DNA of 49,117 nt, from assembly GCA_036502005.1 (NCBI GenBank), contig DASXZH010000047.1:1-49117 (forward strand), in the 5' to 3' direction. This document shows positions 6,736 through 14,582 of the stretch, piece after piece; position 1 is the stretch's first letter, and each line of letters starts with the position of its first letter. The notes below the pieces were generated by a model. That model worked only from the letters and a program-made list of their open reading frames with translations. It made no database searches and was not told the origin of the DNA. A program made the position numbers and the translations under genes. This stretch comes from DASXZH01 sp036502005 (GTDB lineage Bacteria; Armatimonadota; Fimbriimonadia; Fimbriimonadales; Fimbriimonadaceae).

Positions 6736-8769
6736 ATGTCATTTACATTGCGTGACCGGATAGAAGCTTCGCTCCTTGCCGATAGAACCGAACTTCACAG
6801 CTCATTTGTGGTTTCCGGATCCTTGTACGAGGAGTTCTTTAGGAAAGGAGGCGAGAAGGCGACCAGGAACACGGTTCTGACCAATAACCCGACGACGGTA
6901 GATTCCGGACTAACCTTATCGCGCTTGCAGGCGGCGCAAATGGCCGGCTACTTGCGCGATACCGAATGGCTGGAGCAAGGCGGGGAGTTCAAGATTTATC
7001 TGCCGGGCACTTACAAGATGCTTGCCCCGACCGATTGTTTGCTGCTTCCTTACGATAACCAGACTTACCGGTTCAGGATCACCGAGATGTCGATTGAGGC
7101 CGATCTCTGCGTTTGCACGATGGCTCTGGATCAGCCGGAGATTCTGCTTCGCAACGAGGCGGGGTCGGTGCCAGTTCTGGGCACTCCCAATCCGGCCGGC
7201 ACCAACATTATTCCGGTGGCTATCGCCGTCGCTTCCACGCCGGTGGATTTCACCGATTCCCTCTCCGCTTATCCAGGCTTTTACGTGTTCGTAAACGCCA
7301 ACGATGGGGACATTACGGGCTTTACCAGCAGCGAGTTCTCGCCGCCTAAGTTTGTTGGCTGCACGATTGAGTACAGCCTTGACAGCAAGGCAACCTGGCT
7401 TAATGGCCCGTTTGTTACGGCGAGATCCAGCTTTGGGACGTGTTCGACTATTTTGGGTGACGCTTCCTCGGCCGGATACGAGACAACGAACGATGTCACG
7501 GTCCAGTGGGGCCTTGGTCCCTCTTCTGACGCGGATTTGTTTGACGCTTTTTATGAGAACCTGATGGATGTTTCGAACTCCACTCAGGGCGCGGTAAACA
7601 GTGGGGCTCAGCAAGCTTTGATTGGTTCTGAGATCGTTGGAGTGGTGCTAGTTCAGGCTCCGGCGTCAGGATTTCTAAGCCAGGAAATGGGGACGGGGCT
7701 GATTAGGGGCATGCGCGGAACTGGTTACACCGGCCACGGTTCCGATGAGCAGTTTGCCATGGCGCCAACGGCTGCCTCACTTGTGAAAATCCAGGTTCCT
7801 GGTGCCGAGATTGGTGCGACCGTTTATGTGAGGGCGGTGATTGGCGGGGTGGTTGTTTCGCCGATCGTTTCGTGCGTGATCGCGCAGAACAACCCGGCCT
7901 ATGTTGCGACGAATCCACCGGTGGCGCCTTCTTCGGTCGCGAACTCTAGTGGCGTTTACAATGGGCAGAATGAATCGTGGAACTTTACGCCTGAGTTCTC
8001 TTCGGTGCCCACTACCGCGCAGACCTACAACTGGCAATATGCGACTTCTAGCGACGGGATTACGTGGTCTCCTTGGTCTGCTTCGGTGAACCTGCCGGGC
8101 GGTTACACGCCTGGCGCTATTTCCACTGGGTATTTGAAGGTTCAGTGTCAGGCGCAGAACATGGCCACGCCGCCGGTGACTTCCGCTTGGGTTGCCTCTT
8201 CATCTTTGGGGTACTCGGTTCCGGCGACTCCGCAGGGTTCGGCGGTGAATCCTGATTCCGTTTCTGTTTCGGCTCCTGCTTACAACGGCTCGACCGAGCT
8301 GCTGACCTTTTCGCCGGTGTTTTCCTCTTCTTCCCCCACGCCTGGTCAGGAGTATGAGTGGCAATATTCCTCCGATGGCTCGACGTGGAAAGGGCCTGGC
8401 GGGACGTCGGCTACTTGGTTTAGCGGGCCTAACTATCAGGGGTCTTTCAGTTCGGGGAACCTGTACGTTCAGTGCCGGGCGGCAACCCACGCCGGCGCGG
8501 CGGGAAGTTGGGTTGGGAGCGGTGCGCAGGCTTATGTGGCGCCGCCTGTTATTCCTTCGGAGACGTTTTTTGTTCGGGATGCTTCTACCTCGTCCGGAGG
8601 GTCGACGGTGACTTTGAGTAACGCGCCTCTTACGAACTCGGAGTCGGTGTTTCTGGATCTTGCTTTGCAGAGGCCCGGAACGGATTATTCGATTTCAGGC
8701 ACTACGTTGACGTGGGCATTTACGCCGACTTCTGGGCAAATGATCGATGTGCGTTACGCACACAACTAG
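6736..8769 (+). CDS. Phage tail hub protein, C-terminal half, with Ig-like repeats
   Basis: The 677-residue product has, at about residues 60-340, the pattern of the C-terminal half of gp15-type tail proteins: LTLSRLQAAQMAG, a Leu-x-P-x-D turn (MLAPTDCLLL), YRFRITEM, then ALIGSEIVGVV and GLIRGMRGTGYTGH. From about residue 395 follow two roughly 100-residue Ig/FnIII-like units with YNWQY and YEWQYSSDGSTW cores. A last domain has DYSISGTTLTW, similar to the end of the DUF2460 protein. AGGAA six bases before the ATG supports the start. The missing N-terminal half is probably the gene at 4511-5923. Confidence 0.7.
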   Translation: MSFTLRDRIEASLLADRTELHSSFVVSGSLYEEFFRKGGEKATRNTVLTNNPTTVDSGLTLSRLQAAQMAGYLRDTEWLEQGGEFKIYLPGTYKMLAPTDCLLLPYDNQTYRFRITEMSIEADLCVCTMALDQPEILLRNEAGSVPVLGTPNPAGTNIIPVAIAVASTPVDFTDSLSAYPGFYVFVNANDGDITGFTSSEFSPPKFVGCTIEYSLDSKATWLNGPFVTARSSFGTCSTILGDASSAGYETTNDVTVQWGLGPSSDADLFDAFYENLMDVSNSTQGAVNSGAQQALIGSEIVGVVLVQAPASGFLSQEMGTGLIRGMRGTGYTGHGSDEQFAMAPTAASLVKIQVPGAEIGATVYVRAVIGGVVVSPIVSCVIAQNNPAYVATNPPVAPSSVANSSGVYNGQNESWNFTPEFSSVPTTAQTYNWQYATSSDGITWSPWSASVNLPGGYTPGAISTGYLKVQCQAQNMATPPVTSAWVASSSLGYSVPATPQGSAVNPDSVSVSAPAYNGSTELLTFSPVFSSSSPTPGQEYEWQYSSDGSTWKGPGGTSATWFSGPNYQGSFSSGNLYVQCRAATHAGAAGSWVGSGAQAYVAPPVIPSETFFVRDASTSSGGSTVTLSNAPLTNSESVFLDLALQRPGTDYSISGTTLTWAFTPTSGQMIDVRYAHN

Positions 8770-8775
8770 GGGGAA

Positions 8776-8892
8776 GTCGAAAGTCGAAAGTCGAAGGTCG
8801 AATGGGGATTGGGAGAGTCGAAGGTCGAAAGTCGAAGGTCGAAGGTCGATTGGGAGAGTCGACGGTCGAAGGCCGAAGGTTGAAAGCCGGAT
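8776..8892. repeat. Long heptanucleotide repeat array (GTCGAAG type)
   Basis: About fifteen units based on GTCGAAA/GTCGAAG/GTCGAAT, twice interrupted by a GATTGGGAGA segment where the phase slips by one base. It begins a few bases after the stop of the tail-hub gene. It is the longest array in the window. Confidence 0.9.
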
Positions 8893-9385
8893 CGTTCCTC
8901 ACCGCTTTCCTTTGTCGGTGTTTCCTGGTTGGATTGCGGCGCGTATATTGGAAAGCTTCCGACCTCTCCTTACGGGACCTTACGGGAGAGGTTTGGGTTT
9001 GTTTGCGTTCTTGCGTGCTGGTCGGCCTTTGATCATCCTCCCCCGGCCCCTCCCCAAGGGATTTTCGAATCTCGATTTTCGATTTTCGATTGACCGGACG
9101 GGATCGGATTTCGGAGGAGGGGAAGATTGTTTCCAAACTTGGGGCGGTTTACAACTTTGAGGTAGGACCGGCGACAAGCCGCCTGATTTAAAACGCGGTC
9201 AAGCCCGCGTACTCTAAAACGGAACCTCTCCCCCCTTCCCCCACCGGGATTCTCGATTAGGGAGCCGCTGCGCGTGGCTTTCGAGAACCTAGACACCTAT
9301 TTGAGGAGATTGCGGCAGCAAGCAGCCTGATTTTGAGCAGGAGCAAGCTCCCGCACTCCACAGCTTCGCAAAACGGAGAAACTCT
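8893..9385. other. Gene-free repeat region before the tail-fibre gene
   Basis: No credible gene is present. The stretch holds a stem-loop (ACCTCTCC at 8962-8969 with GGAGAGGT at 8985-8992), a partial C-rich repeat (9032-9058), a heptanucleotide array of ATTTTCG/AATCTCG units (9061-9095), and two CAAG-loop repeats (9168-9219 and 9311-9360). The ORFs that span it are made of repeat sequence. Confidence 0.7.
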
Positions 9386-11107
9386 ATGAAAAAACATGCT
9401 GTACTGGGCTGCTTGGCCCTTCTGCTTTCGTTCGCTTTCGCTGCTGCGCCTTCTCACGGCGTCCCCAATCGAGGTTCAACAATCTCTCCGGATCCCGCCC
9501 GAAGGGGGAATGAGCGAAGCGAATCGGGAGAGAATCGAGAATCCCACTCTCCCTTTCCCAATCGAGAATCGACATTCGAGAATCGAGAATCCCACTCTCT
9601 CTTTCCCAATCGAAAATCGACATTCGAGAATCGAGAATCTCTTGATTGGCGGTTAGCCAAGAGTGATAAGGAAGCTTTTGCCCTCGCTTCAGAGATTTTA
9701 CAGAACCGGATGCCGATTACGTCGATCGCGGGCGGAACGGCGGGGCGCGTGGCTTACGACGATGGAACGAAGGGCGGATGGTCCGCTGCGCCTTCTACTG
9801 GCCAGGTGTTGCAAGGATCCTCGTCGGGTGCGCCCACTTGGACTAATTTGGCTTCGCTTTTGACGGCGGGGACGAACGTTTCCATCACGGGGACGACTTC
9901 GCCCACGATTTCAGTTGCTTCGGCAGCCCCATCGGGCTCGGCGGGAGGGTCTCTTGCCGGCTCTTATCCAAATCCCACTCTTGCCGCGACAGCGGTTACA
10001 GCCGCGACTTATGGCGACGCGACGCATGTTGGGCAGTTTACGGTTGGTGCAGATGGCCGGGTTACGGCCGCTTCGAGCGTGAGCATCACGGGTGGCGGTT
10101 CGCCGGGCGGATCGAGTGGGCAACTGCAATACAACAACGGTGGCGCATTTGGGGGTACGGCGGGGGTTACGTTTCCGGCTACGGGGTCTTTGAGCTTTGC
10201 ACCTACTTCCATGAGTGCGACGGTTTTAGGCGGGACGATGCCCGCGAGCTTCGCCGGGAATCTGTTTAACTGGCTGGATTCGAGCGGTGCGGTAAATGCT
10301 CAGTTGCTTCAAACAACGGCGCTCACTCAGTTGAATCTCTTTTCGCCAACGGGCGGAACGACAAGAGCAGGTCTCGGGCTGGGACTGAATGGATACGGGA
10401 GTTCGGGCGCTGCGCTCGCTGGCGTTTTCGGTGGATTGAACATATCCGGCACGTTTTCCCCGACCTCAAATATTCTTTTTGTAGCCAATGAATCCCAGTC
10501 GTCGGGTCATCTCGGAACCGATATGTATTTTGCTGCAACGCCTCCGGGAAGCGCGACCCGAGGTCAGTATTGGGTATTAAAGGGCACCGGTGATTCTTGG
10601 TTTAACGCTACTGGTGCTGCGCTCCCTACCACCAACACAACCGGGTTCGTTCACTTCCCAAATATGGCCAGTGCACCGAATACTACGCCTTCGGTGACTA
10701 CGACAGGTGCTACTCCATTTGTTTATGACACTGCTGGAAACGTGTTCTTCGCCAACATCACTGGATCCACTTGGAATGATATGAGCGGCGGTGTTGTTGA
10801 GTCTCCGGGGATTAGCACGGCCTACACGCTTTTGCCGACTGACAAAATAGTTGCTCATCTCCTGGCACTCACGCCCAAGACAGACACCTTGGCCTCTGCC
10901 GCATCCTGTATTGGGCACGAAGTCACGATCCTTGTTACAGGTGGTTCTGCGAACCTAACCGTGGCGGCCGCTTCCGGAGACAGCATCTTTTACCAGAACT
11001 CGGCGGGTTCGATTACGGTTGGCGGGGGAAGCATCCCCACGTTCAAATATTACGTAAAGCTAACGGCTACAGCTTCCGGAAAATGGTATGTAACTGGCGG
11101 TCAATAA
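9386..11107 (+). CDS. Tail-fibre-like protein with signal peptide and repeat-encoded linker
   Basis: GGAG seven bases before the ATG supports this start. The 573-residue product begins with a clear signal peptide (MKKHAVLGCLALLLSFAFAAAPSHG), followed by a low-complexity linker encoded by a heptanucleotide array (about residues 45-88). It then has a classic tail-fibre region with GGSLAGSYPNPTLA, TYGDATHVGQFTVGADGRV and SSGQLQYNNGGAFGG. The C-terminus resembles fibre tips. Such proteins trimerise and bind surfaces. A secretion signal on a tail fibre is odd and may mean it is displayed or exported separately from a virion. A strong terminator follows. Confidence 0.75.
   Translation: MKKHAVLGCLALLLSFAFAAAPSHGVPNRGSTISPDPARRGNERSESGENRESHSPFPNRESTFENRESHSLFPNRKSTFENRESLDWRLAKSDKEAFALASEILQNRMPITSIAGGTAGRVAYDDGTKGGWSAAPSTGQVLQGSSSGAPTWTNLASLLTAGTNVSITGTTSPTISVASAAPSGSAGGSLAGSYPNPTLAATAVTAATYGDATHVGQFTVGADGRVTAASSVSITGGGSPGGSSGQLQYNNGGAFGGTAGVTFPATGSLSFAPTSMSATVLGGTMPASFAGNLFNWLDSSGAVNAQLLQTTALTQLNLFSPTGGTTRAGLGLGLNGYGSSGAALAGVFGGLNISGTFSPTSNILFVANESQSSGHLGTDMYFAATPPGSATRGQYWVLKGTGDSWFNATGAALPTTNTTGFVHFPNMASAPNTTPSVTTTGATPFVYDTAGNVFFANITGSTWNDMSGGVVESPGISTAYTLLPTDKIVAHLLALTPKTDTLASAASCIGHEVTILVTGGSANLTVAAASGDSIFYQNSAGSITVGGGSIPTFKYYVKLTATASGKWYVTGGQ
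9526..9642. repeat. Heptanucleotide repeat array inside a coding sequence
   Basis: Units of the AATCGAG/TTCGAGA/TTTCCCA kinds run through the tail-fibre ORF. A 48-base block is duplicated (copies begin at 9530 and 9578), giving a 16-residue protein repeat with NRES, PFPNRES and TFENRES. The reading frame stays open across the array. In other frames the same DNA would look like the intergenic arrays. Confidence 0.85.
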
Positions 11108-11108
11108 G

Positions 11109-11774
11109 CTACCGATTCTGCAACTTGCGCGGCGGATTCCTGAAAGGGAGTTCGCCGCTTTTTTGGTTTGTGGCTTTTGAGAGGGCTCTCATCCATAACA
11201 TGGTCATATGGTGATAGCCTCTGTGGTTCGGATGGGCGTGATCGCAAATATCCCACGGCTTCAATGTTCCACCAACATTTACTAGAGTCGCACCTTCAGG
11301 CATTTTGGAAGAACGCAACAACTGGTTAACAGCCTCTGCCCTCCCGTTGTAGTTCCCAGGTGCGCCATGCAGTGTCCTTAGAGGTGAAAGTGTCGAAAGA
11401 AGGATTTTTACCTTCGGCGATAGAAAGTGAATTGTGCGCACAAGATGCAATATGTGATCCGCTGTTATGCGGCTGTTTTCATGGGCCATCATAATGTCAT
11501 TGGCTCCCGCCATAAGCAAAATAACATCAGGCTTAGTTTTTAGGAAGACTGGAAGAGATTGTTCTAGTTGTTGGCTGGTCCATCCACAGTGCCCTTCTTG
11601 GTCTTCCAATGTGCCGACGCTGACAACCCCCCTCAATCTTGAAAAAAGCTCTCTCCTGTACCCTCCGCAGATTAATGATTGAGGCCGTGTAAAGCCGTAG
11701 GTGATCGAATCCCCCAAGGGCATGACCCTTATTGGCCGCGATACGAGAACCATTGCGAGAAGCGCGGCTACCAT
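11109..11774 (-). CDS. SGNH/GDSL-type esterase
   Basis: The product (221 residues from 11774) carries the SGNH blocks: MPLGDSITYG with the nucleophile serine, GANDI with the conserved asparagine, and DHAHPNHRGYHHM with the Asp/His pair near the C-terminus. The start at 11774 gives a hydrophobic N-terminus (MVAALLAMVLVS) and overlaps the stop of a small upstream ORF (ATGGTAG), which suggests coupling; ORF extension to 11840 is possible. It converges on the tail-fibre gene with one base between stops. Such esterases deacylate glycans or lipids; the substrate is unknown. Confidence 0.75.
   Translation of the reverse strand: MVAALLAMVLVSRPIRVMPLGDSITYGFTRPQSLICGGYRRELFSRLRGVVSVGTLEDQEGHCGWTSQQLEQSLPVFLKTKPDVILLMAGANDIMMAHENSRITADHILHLVRTIHFLSPKVKILLSTLSPLRTLHGAPGNYNGRAEAVNQLLRSSKMPEGATLVNVGGTLKPWDICDHAHPNHRGYHHMTMLWMRALSKATNQKSGELPFRNPPRKLQNR
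11129..11164 (+). terminator. Rho-independent terminator of the tail module
   Basis: The stem GCGGCG (11129-11134) pairs with CGCCGC (11153-11158), extended by an A-T and a G-T pair, and is followed by six T (11159-11164). It lies 22 bases after the tail-fibre stop and within the 3' codons of the convergent SGNH gene. Confidence 0.75.
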
Positions 11775-11908
11775 AGTCTCACATCCCAGCATTGAGAGCA
11801 AATGCTCTGATTCTTCATCTTCCAAGTCCCGCACCCGCATTGGTCAACGTGCGCTTCCCACAGTGCTCGGTCCGAGGCGGCCCATTCGATCTGGGCGGCG
11901 TCTGCCAT
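11768..11908 (-). CDS. Possible small Cys-rich protein upstream of the SGNH gene
   Basis: A 46-residue ORF from ATG 11908, open further upstream to about 12008 without another ATG. It has protein-like text (ADAAQIEWAASDRALWEAHVD) followed by CGCG and CSQC, a possible zinc-binding pair. Its TAG stop lies inside the ATGGTAG overlap with the SGNH start. Similar short WxxHVxxC-type proteins occur in phages. Too short to be certain. Confidence 0.35.
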   Translation of the reverse strand: MADAAQIEWAASDRALWEAHVDQCGCGTWKMKNQSICSQCWDVRLW

Positions 11909-12449
11909 GTCGGCCGGGTTTGGGTGGCCGGTTTCACCAGTTAGAACATTCTGTAAGCGCGGGAATCCTCTGGCATCGCCGGAGCGTTCGTGCTTAGGAA
12001 TAGGGATCTAACTCTTTGCCAGACGGTAACCTCATCCTGGGTTTGAAGGCTTATATTTTCATTTTCCTTATGCCTCGAGGCTGCTCTAACAGTCTGCGGG
12101 GCTTTCTTTCATTATAAGCCACGAATTCGCCGTTTCGGGCTCAATCCTAGATGCCGCGACGACAGAAGAGGCGCGGAGCGCGATAGGGAAATCCGGGTTC
12201 GCTGACGATAGTGTAGGCGGTGAGCGAGGCTTTCGTCTCCCATGTTTCCCTTCCCATGGGTCGCAAGTCAGTCTCTAAATCCAAGCGTTGTTATTAACCA
12301 AAGCTGGGCTGGTGCTATCATAAAGGGTGCGGCTTGCAACGAAAAACACGGAAAAAGTCAAGGATTCGCGCATTGACACCGGGTTAGTAACCGCCCGTTT
12401 GCCCTAAGCACCAAGGCGTAGAATTGCTGCGAGAGCCAAGAACAAAGCA
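11909..12449. other. Intergenic region, no confident gene
   Basis: About 540 bases separate the tail/SGNH region from the glycan genes. The stretch 12110-12245 is GC-rich and able to fold (for example GCGC-GGA-GCGC near 12173), with an open minus-strand ORF of only 43 codons; I cannot name it as a known RNA. At 12373-12392 a TTGACA box is followed by the palindrome GGTTAGTAACC, a possible promoter-operator for the acyltransferase gene. Confidence 0.4.
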
Positions 12450-13547
12450 GTGGAATCCAAATACCTTTCTATTCTGCGCTATGACGTGGGAGTTGCCTTA
12501 CGCAAGACCTGGAAGGCGTGCCTTCGGCCGCCCGTGGCGGAACCCAGGAGATATCCGAATTTCGACATCTTAAGGATTGTGGCGGCGGCATCGGTTTTTG
12601 TGATGCATATCAACAACAATGTTGCCGGCAAAAATCCTGCTATCGCAAAATGGGGAGGCCTCTTCTTCGCCGTCCCTCTATTCCTCGCCATTTCGGGCTT
12701 TTTGGTCCTTAAGAGTTTTGCTGATACGGCAAGCTGGCCGCGCTTCCTGTGGAAGAGGTGCTGCCGGGTCGCCCCAGCGTGGGTGACTTCGCTGACGCTC
12801 GTAGCGATAGTGTTCGGCATCGGCCAATTCACGGAGTGCGTCAAGGTTTGGGCGACGTTGGGACTCACTTTCGGCCACGGAGCGCAACCGCTCGTCAACG
12901 GCCCTATTTGGAGTCTCGGCTGGGAGGAGCTTTACTACGCGGCGCTCGCACTACTTTTTTTGGGGGGCGCTTATCGCAAGCCGATCATCATTTGGGCACT
13001 CGCCGTCGTTAGCCTTGTTCTGGCTTGGGCGTTTAGCGACGGGATGACCGAGCTTCACCGTGCAGCGATGATCGCGCTGCCTTCCTCGTTTTTTATCGGG
13101 AATTTGGTCTACATCTACAGAACAAATATCCTTCGATTAAAGCCGCCCTTGACAGTCGGGGCGCTCGTAATTGCCATCACGGCCAACCTGTTTCGCCCGG
13201 ATGGCCTAAGCAATCAGTTCCTACTTCAAGCAGGGCTGATCATATCGTGCCTGATTTTCGCTGTGGCAGGTCCGAACTTGGGGCGATTGCGATTTCCAGA
13301 CTTAAGCTATGGTGTCTACATCTACCATGCGCCGATCATCGCCCTTTTCATAGATCGGTTCGGAAGCGGTCGGCTTGCCCTTGGCTCCGCCACGCTGGCG
13401 CTCCTTGTTCCGTTGACCCTTGTGAGTTGGTATTTCATAGAAAAGCCTGCGCTGACCCTGAAGAACGTCTCCTGGCCACTTTTTAAGCCGGCCGCGCGGC
13501 GGCAAGCGGTTCCCCTGGAGCCCGGCGGCGGTCCCTTTGAAGGCTGA
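12450..13547 (+). CDS. Acyltransferase 3 family membrane protein (OafA/YrhL-like)
   Basis: A 365-residue polytopic membrane protein with the acyltransferase-3 pattern: FDILRIVAAASVFVMHI near the N-terminus with the conserved histidine, FFAVPLFLAISGFLV, WSLGWEELYYA, then LSYGVYIYHAPI and WYFIEKPAL at the end. The family moves acyl groups such as acetate across the membrane onto surface glycans. It opens a run of four glycan-type genes on the same strand. The start is GTG at 12450; the first 35 residues precede the membrane core, so a later start is possible. Confidence 0.85.
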   Translation: MESKYLSILRYDVGVALRKTWKACLRPPVAEPRRYPNFDILRIVAAASVFVMHINNNVAGKNPAIAKWGGLFFAVPLFLAISGFLVLKSFADTASWPRFLWKRCCRVAPAWVTSLTLVAIVFGIGQFTECVKVWATLGLTFGHGAQPLVNGPIWSLGWEELYYAALALLFLGGAYRKPIIIWALAVVSLVLAWAFSDGMTELHRAAMIALPSSFFIGNLVYIYRTNILRLKPPLTVGALVIAITANLFRPDGLSNQFLLQAGLIISCLIFAVAGPNLGRLRFPDLSYGVYIYHAPIIALFIDRFGSGRLALGSATLALLVPLTLVSWYFIEKPALTLKNVSWPLFKPAARRQAVPLEPGGGPFEG

Positions 13548-13584
13548 GCAATAGTTCTTCAAAAGGTAACCTGCTGTTAAAGTA

Positions 13585-14340
13585 GTGGATAAACCGGTGC
13601 AGTTGCAGTCGATATGGGATGGCACCCTGGGCGATGAAGCCGAGGAGGCTCGGCGGGGGGCGCGGGCGTACTTAGAGGTTTTAGGCGAAATTCACCGCTT
13701 TCTGCAGCCCCAACGTTATTTGGAGATCGGCATCCGCTTTGGCCACAGTCTCTGCCTGGCAACCTGCGAAGCGGTTGGTGTCGATCCGGCTCCCGACCTC
13801 AAGGTGAAGCTCAACCCTCGAACTATTGCCGTCACTGAGACGAGCGACGATTTCTTCGCTCGCGACAACGGAAAGTTCGATCTCATCTTTATCGATGGGA
13901 TGCACCTTTTTGAAAACGTCTTGCGTGATTTCATCCATGCTGAGGCGATAGCGAACCTCGATGGCCTGATTGTGATTGACGACGTGCTTCCCAATCATCC
14001 GCTTCAAGCCAACAGGCGACGCCAGACTCAGACCTGGACGGGCGACGTCTGGAAGATCGTTCCCGTCTTACGAACGTGGCGTCCGGACTTGAAACTGACT
14101 CTCCTTGATACCTATCCCACCGGACTCCTCTGCGTGTCGGGCCTTAACCCGGAAAACCGGTCTCTGCCCGCTGCCTATCCCGAGATTCTTGCCGCCTATG
14201 GCGGAGACCTCGACCCCGAAGACGAGGTGCTCAACCGGGTGGGTACCGCAATACCAGAAACCGAGGTTGTTCGGAAGCTTGCAACGCGTCCGATCCCTAG
14301 TGGAATGGGCAAGGTCTTTCGGCGAATTCTTGGCCGATAG
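13585..14340 (+). CDS. Class I SAM-dependent methyltransferase (Methyltransf_24-like)
   Basis: The 251-residue protein has motif I YLEIGIRFGHSL, an acidic residue after the next strand (AVGVDPAP), and DLIFIDGMHLFENVLRDF followed by DGLIVIDDVLP, as in methyltransferases often found in polysaccharide loci. It probably modifies a sugar or an intermediate of the surface glycan made by its neighbours. Start GTG at 13585; a second in-frame GTG lies 12 bases downstream and the choice is uncertain. Confidence 0.75.
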   Translation: MDKPVQLQSIWDGTLGDEAEEARRGARAYLEVLGEIHRFLQPQRYLEIGIRFGHSLCLATCEAVGVDPAPDLKVKLNPRTIAVTETSDDFFARDNGKFDLIFIDGMHLFENVLRDFIHAEAIANLDGLIVIDDVLPNHPLQANRRRQTQTWTGDVWKIVPVLRTWRPDLKLTLLDTYPTGLLCVSGLNPENRSLPAAYPEILAAYGGDLDPEDEVLNRVGTAIPETEVVRKLATRPIPSGMGKVFRRILGR

Positions 14341-14582
14341 CTGGACTTAATCCGAACGATAGGCGAATCTGTATGCCAAGGGGCTGCAAATTGCAGCTAA
14401 AGGGTCGTGTCCGATAAATTCGCCAATACCCCCGCCCGTAAACGTCGAGATAGTGTGGCTATCGCCATTTAGTCTGTAGGTTTTGCTATGGAAAGACCTC
14501 TAGCGACTTTGATTGTTAGCCCTCCAACCGCTTGCTACCGAGGAGTCAAGGTTTTATTCAAATTCGCGTAAGATTGAAAGCT

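Noticed and set aside
8776..8892. Regularly spaced repeats that might suggest a CRISPR array
   Set aside because: The unit is 7 bases with no unique spacers, and no cas genes are nearby.
8712..9160. Overlapping ORFs on both strands after the second hub gene
   Set aside because: Their products consist of repeats such as SKVEGR or RPSTFDFR, encoded by the 7-base arrays.
12110..12250. RNase P RNA-like phrase (GGAAATCCGGG)
   Set aside because: The phrase differs from the conserved P4 core and the other conserved blocks are absent.
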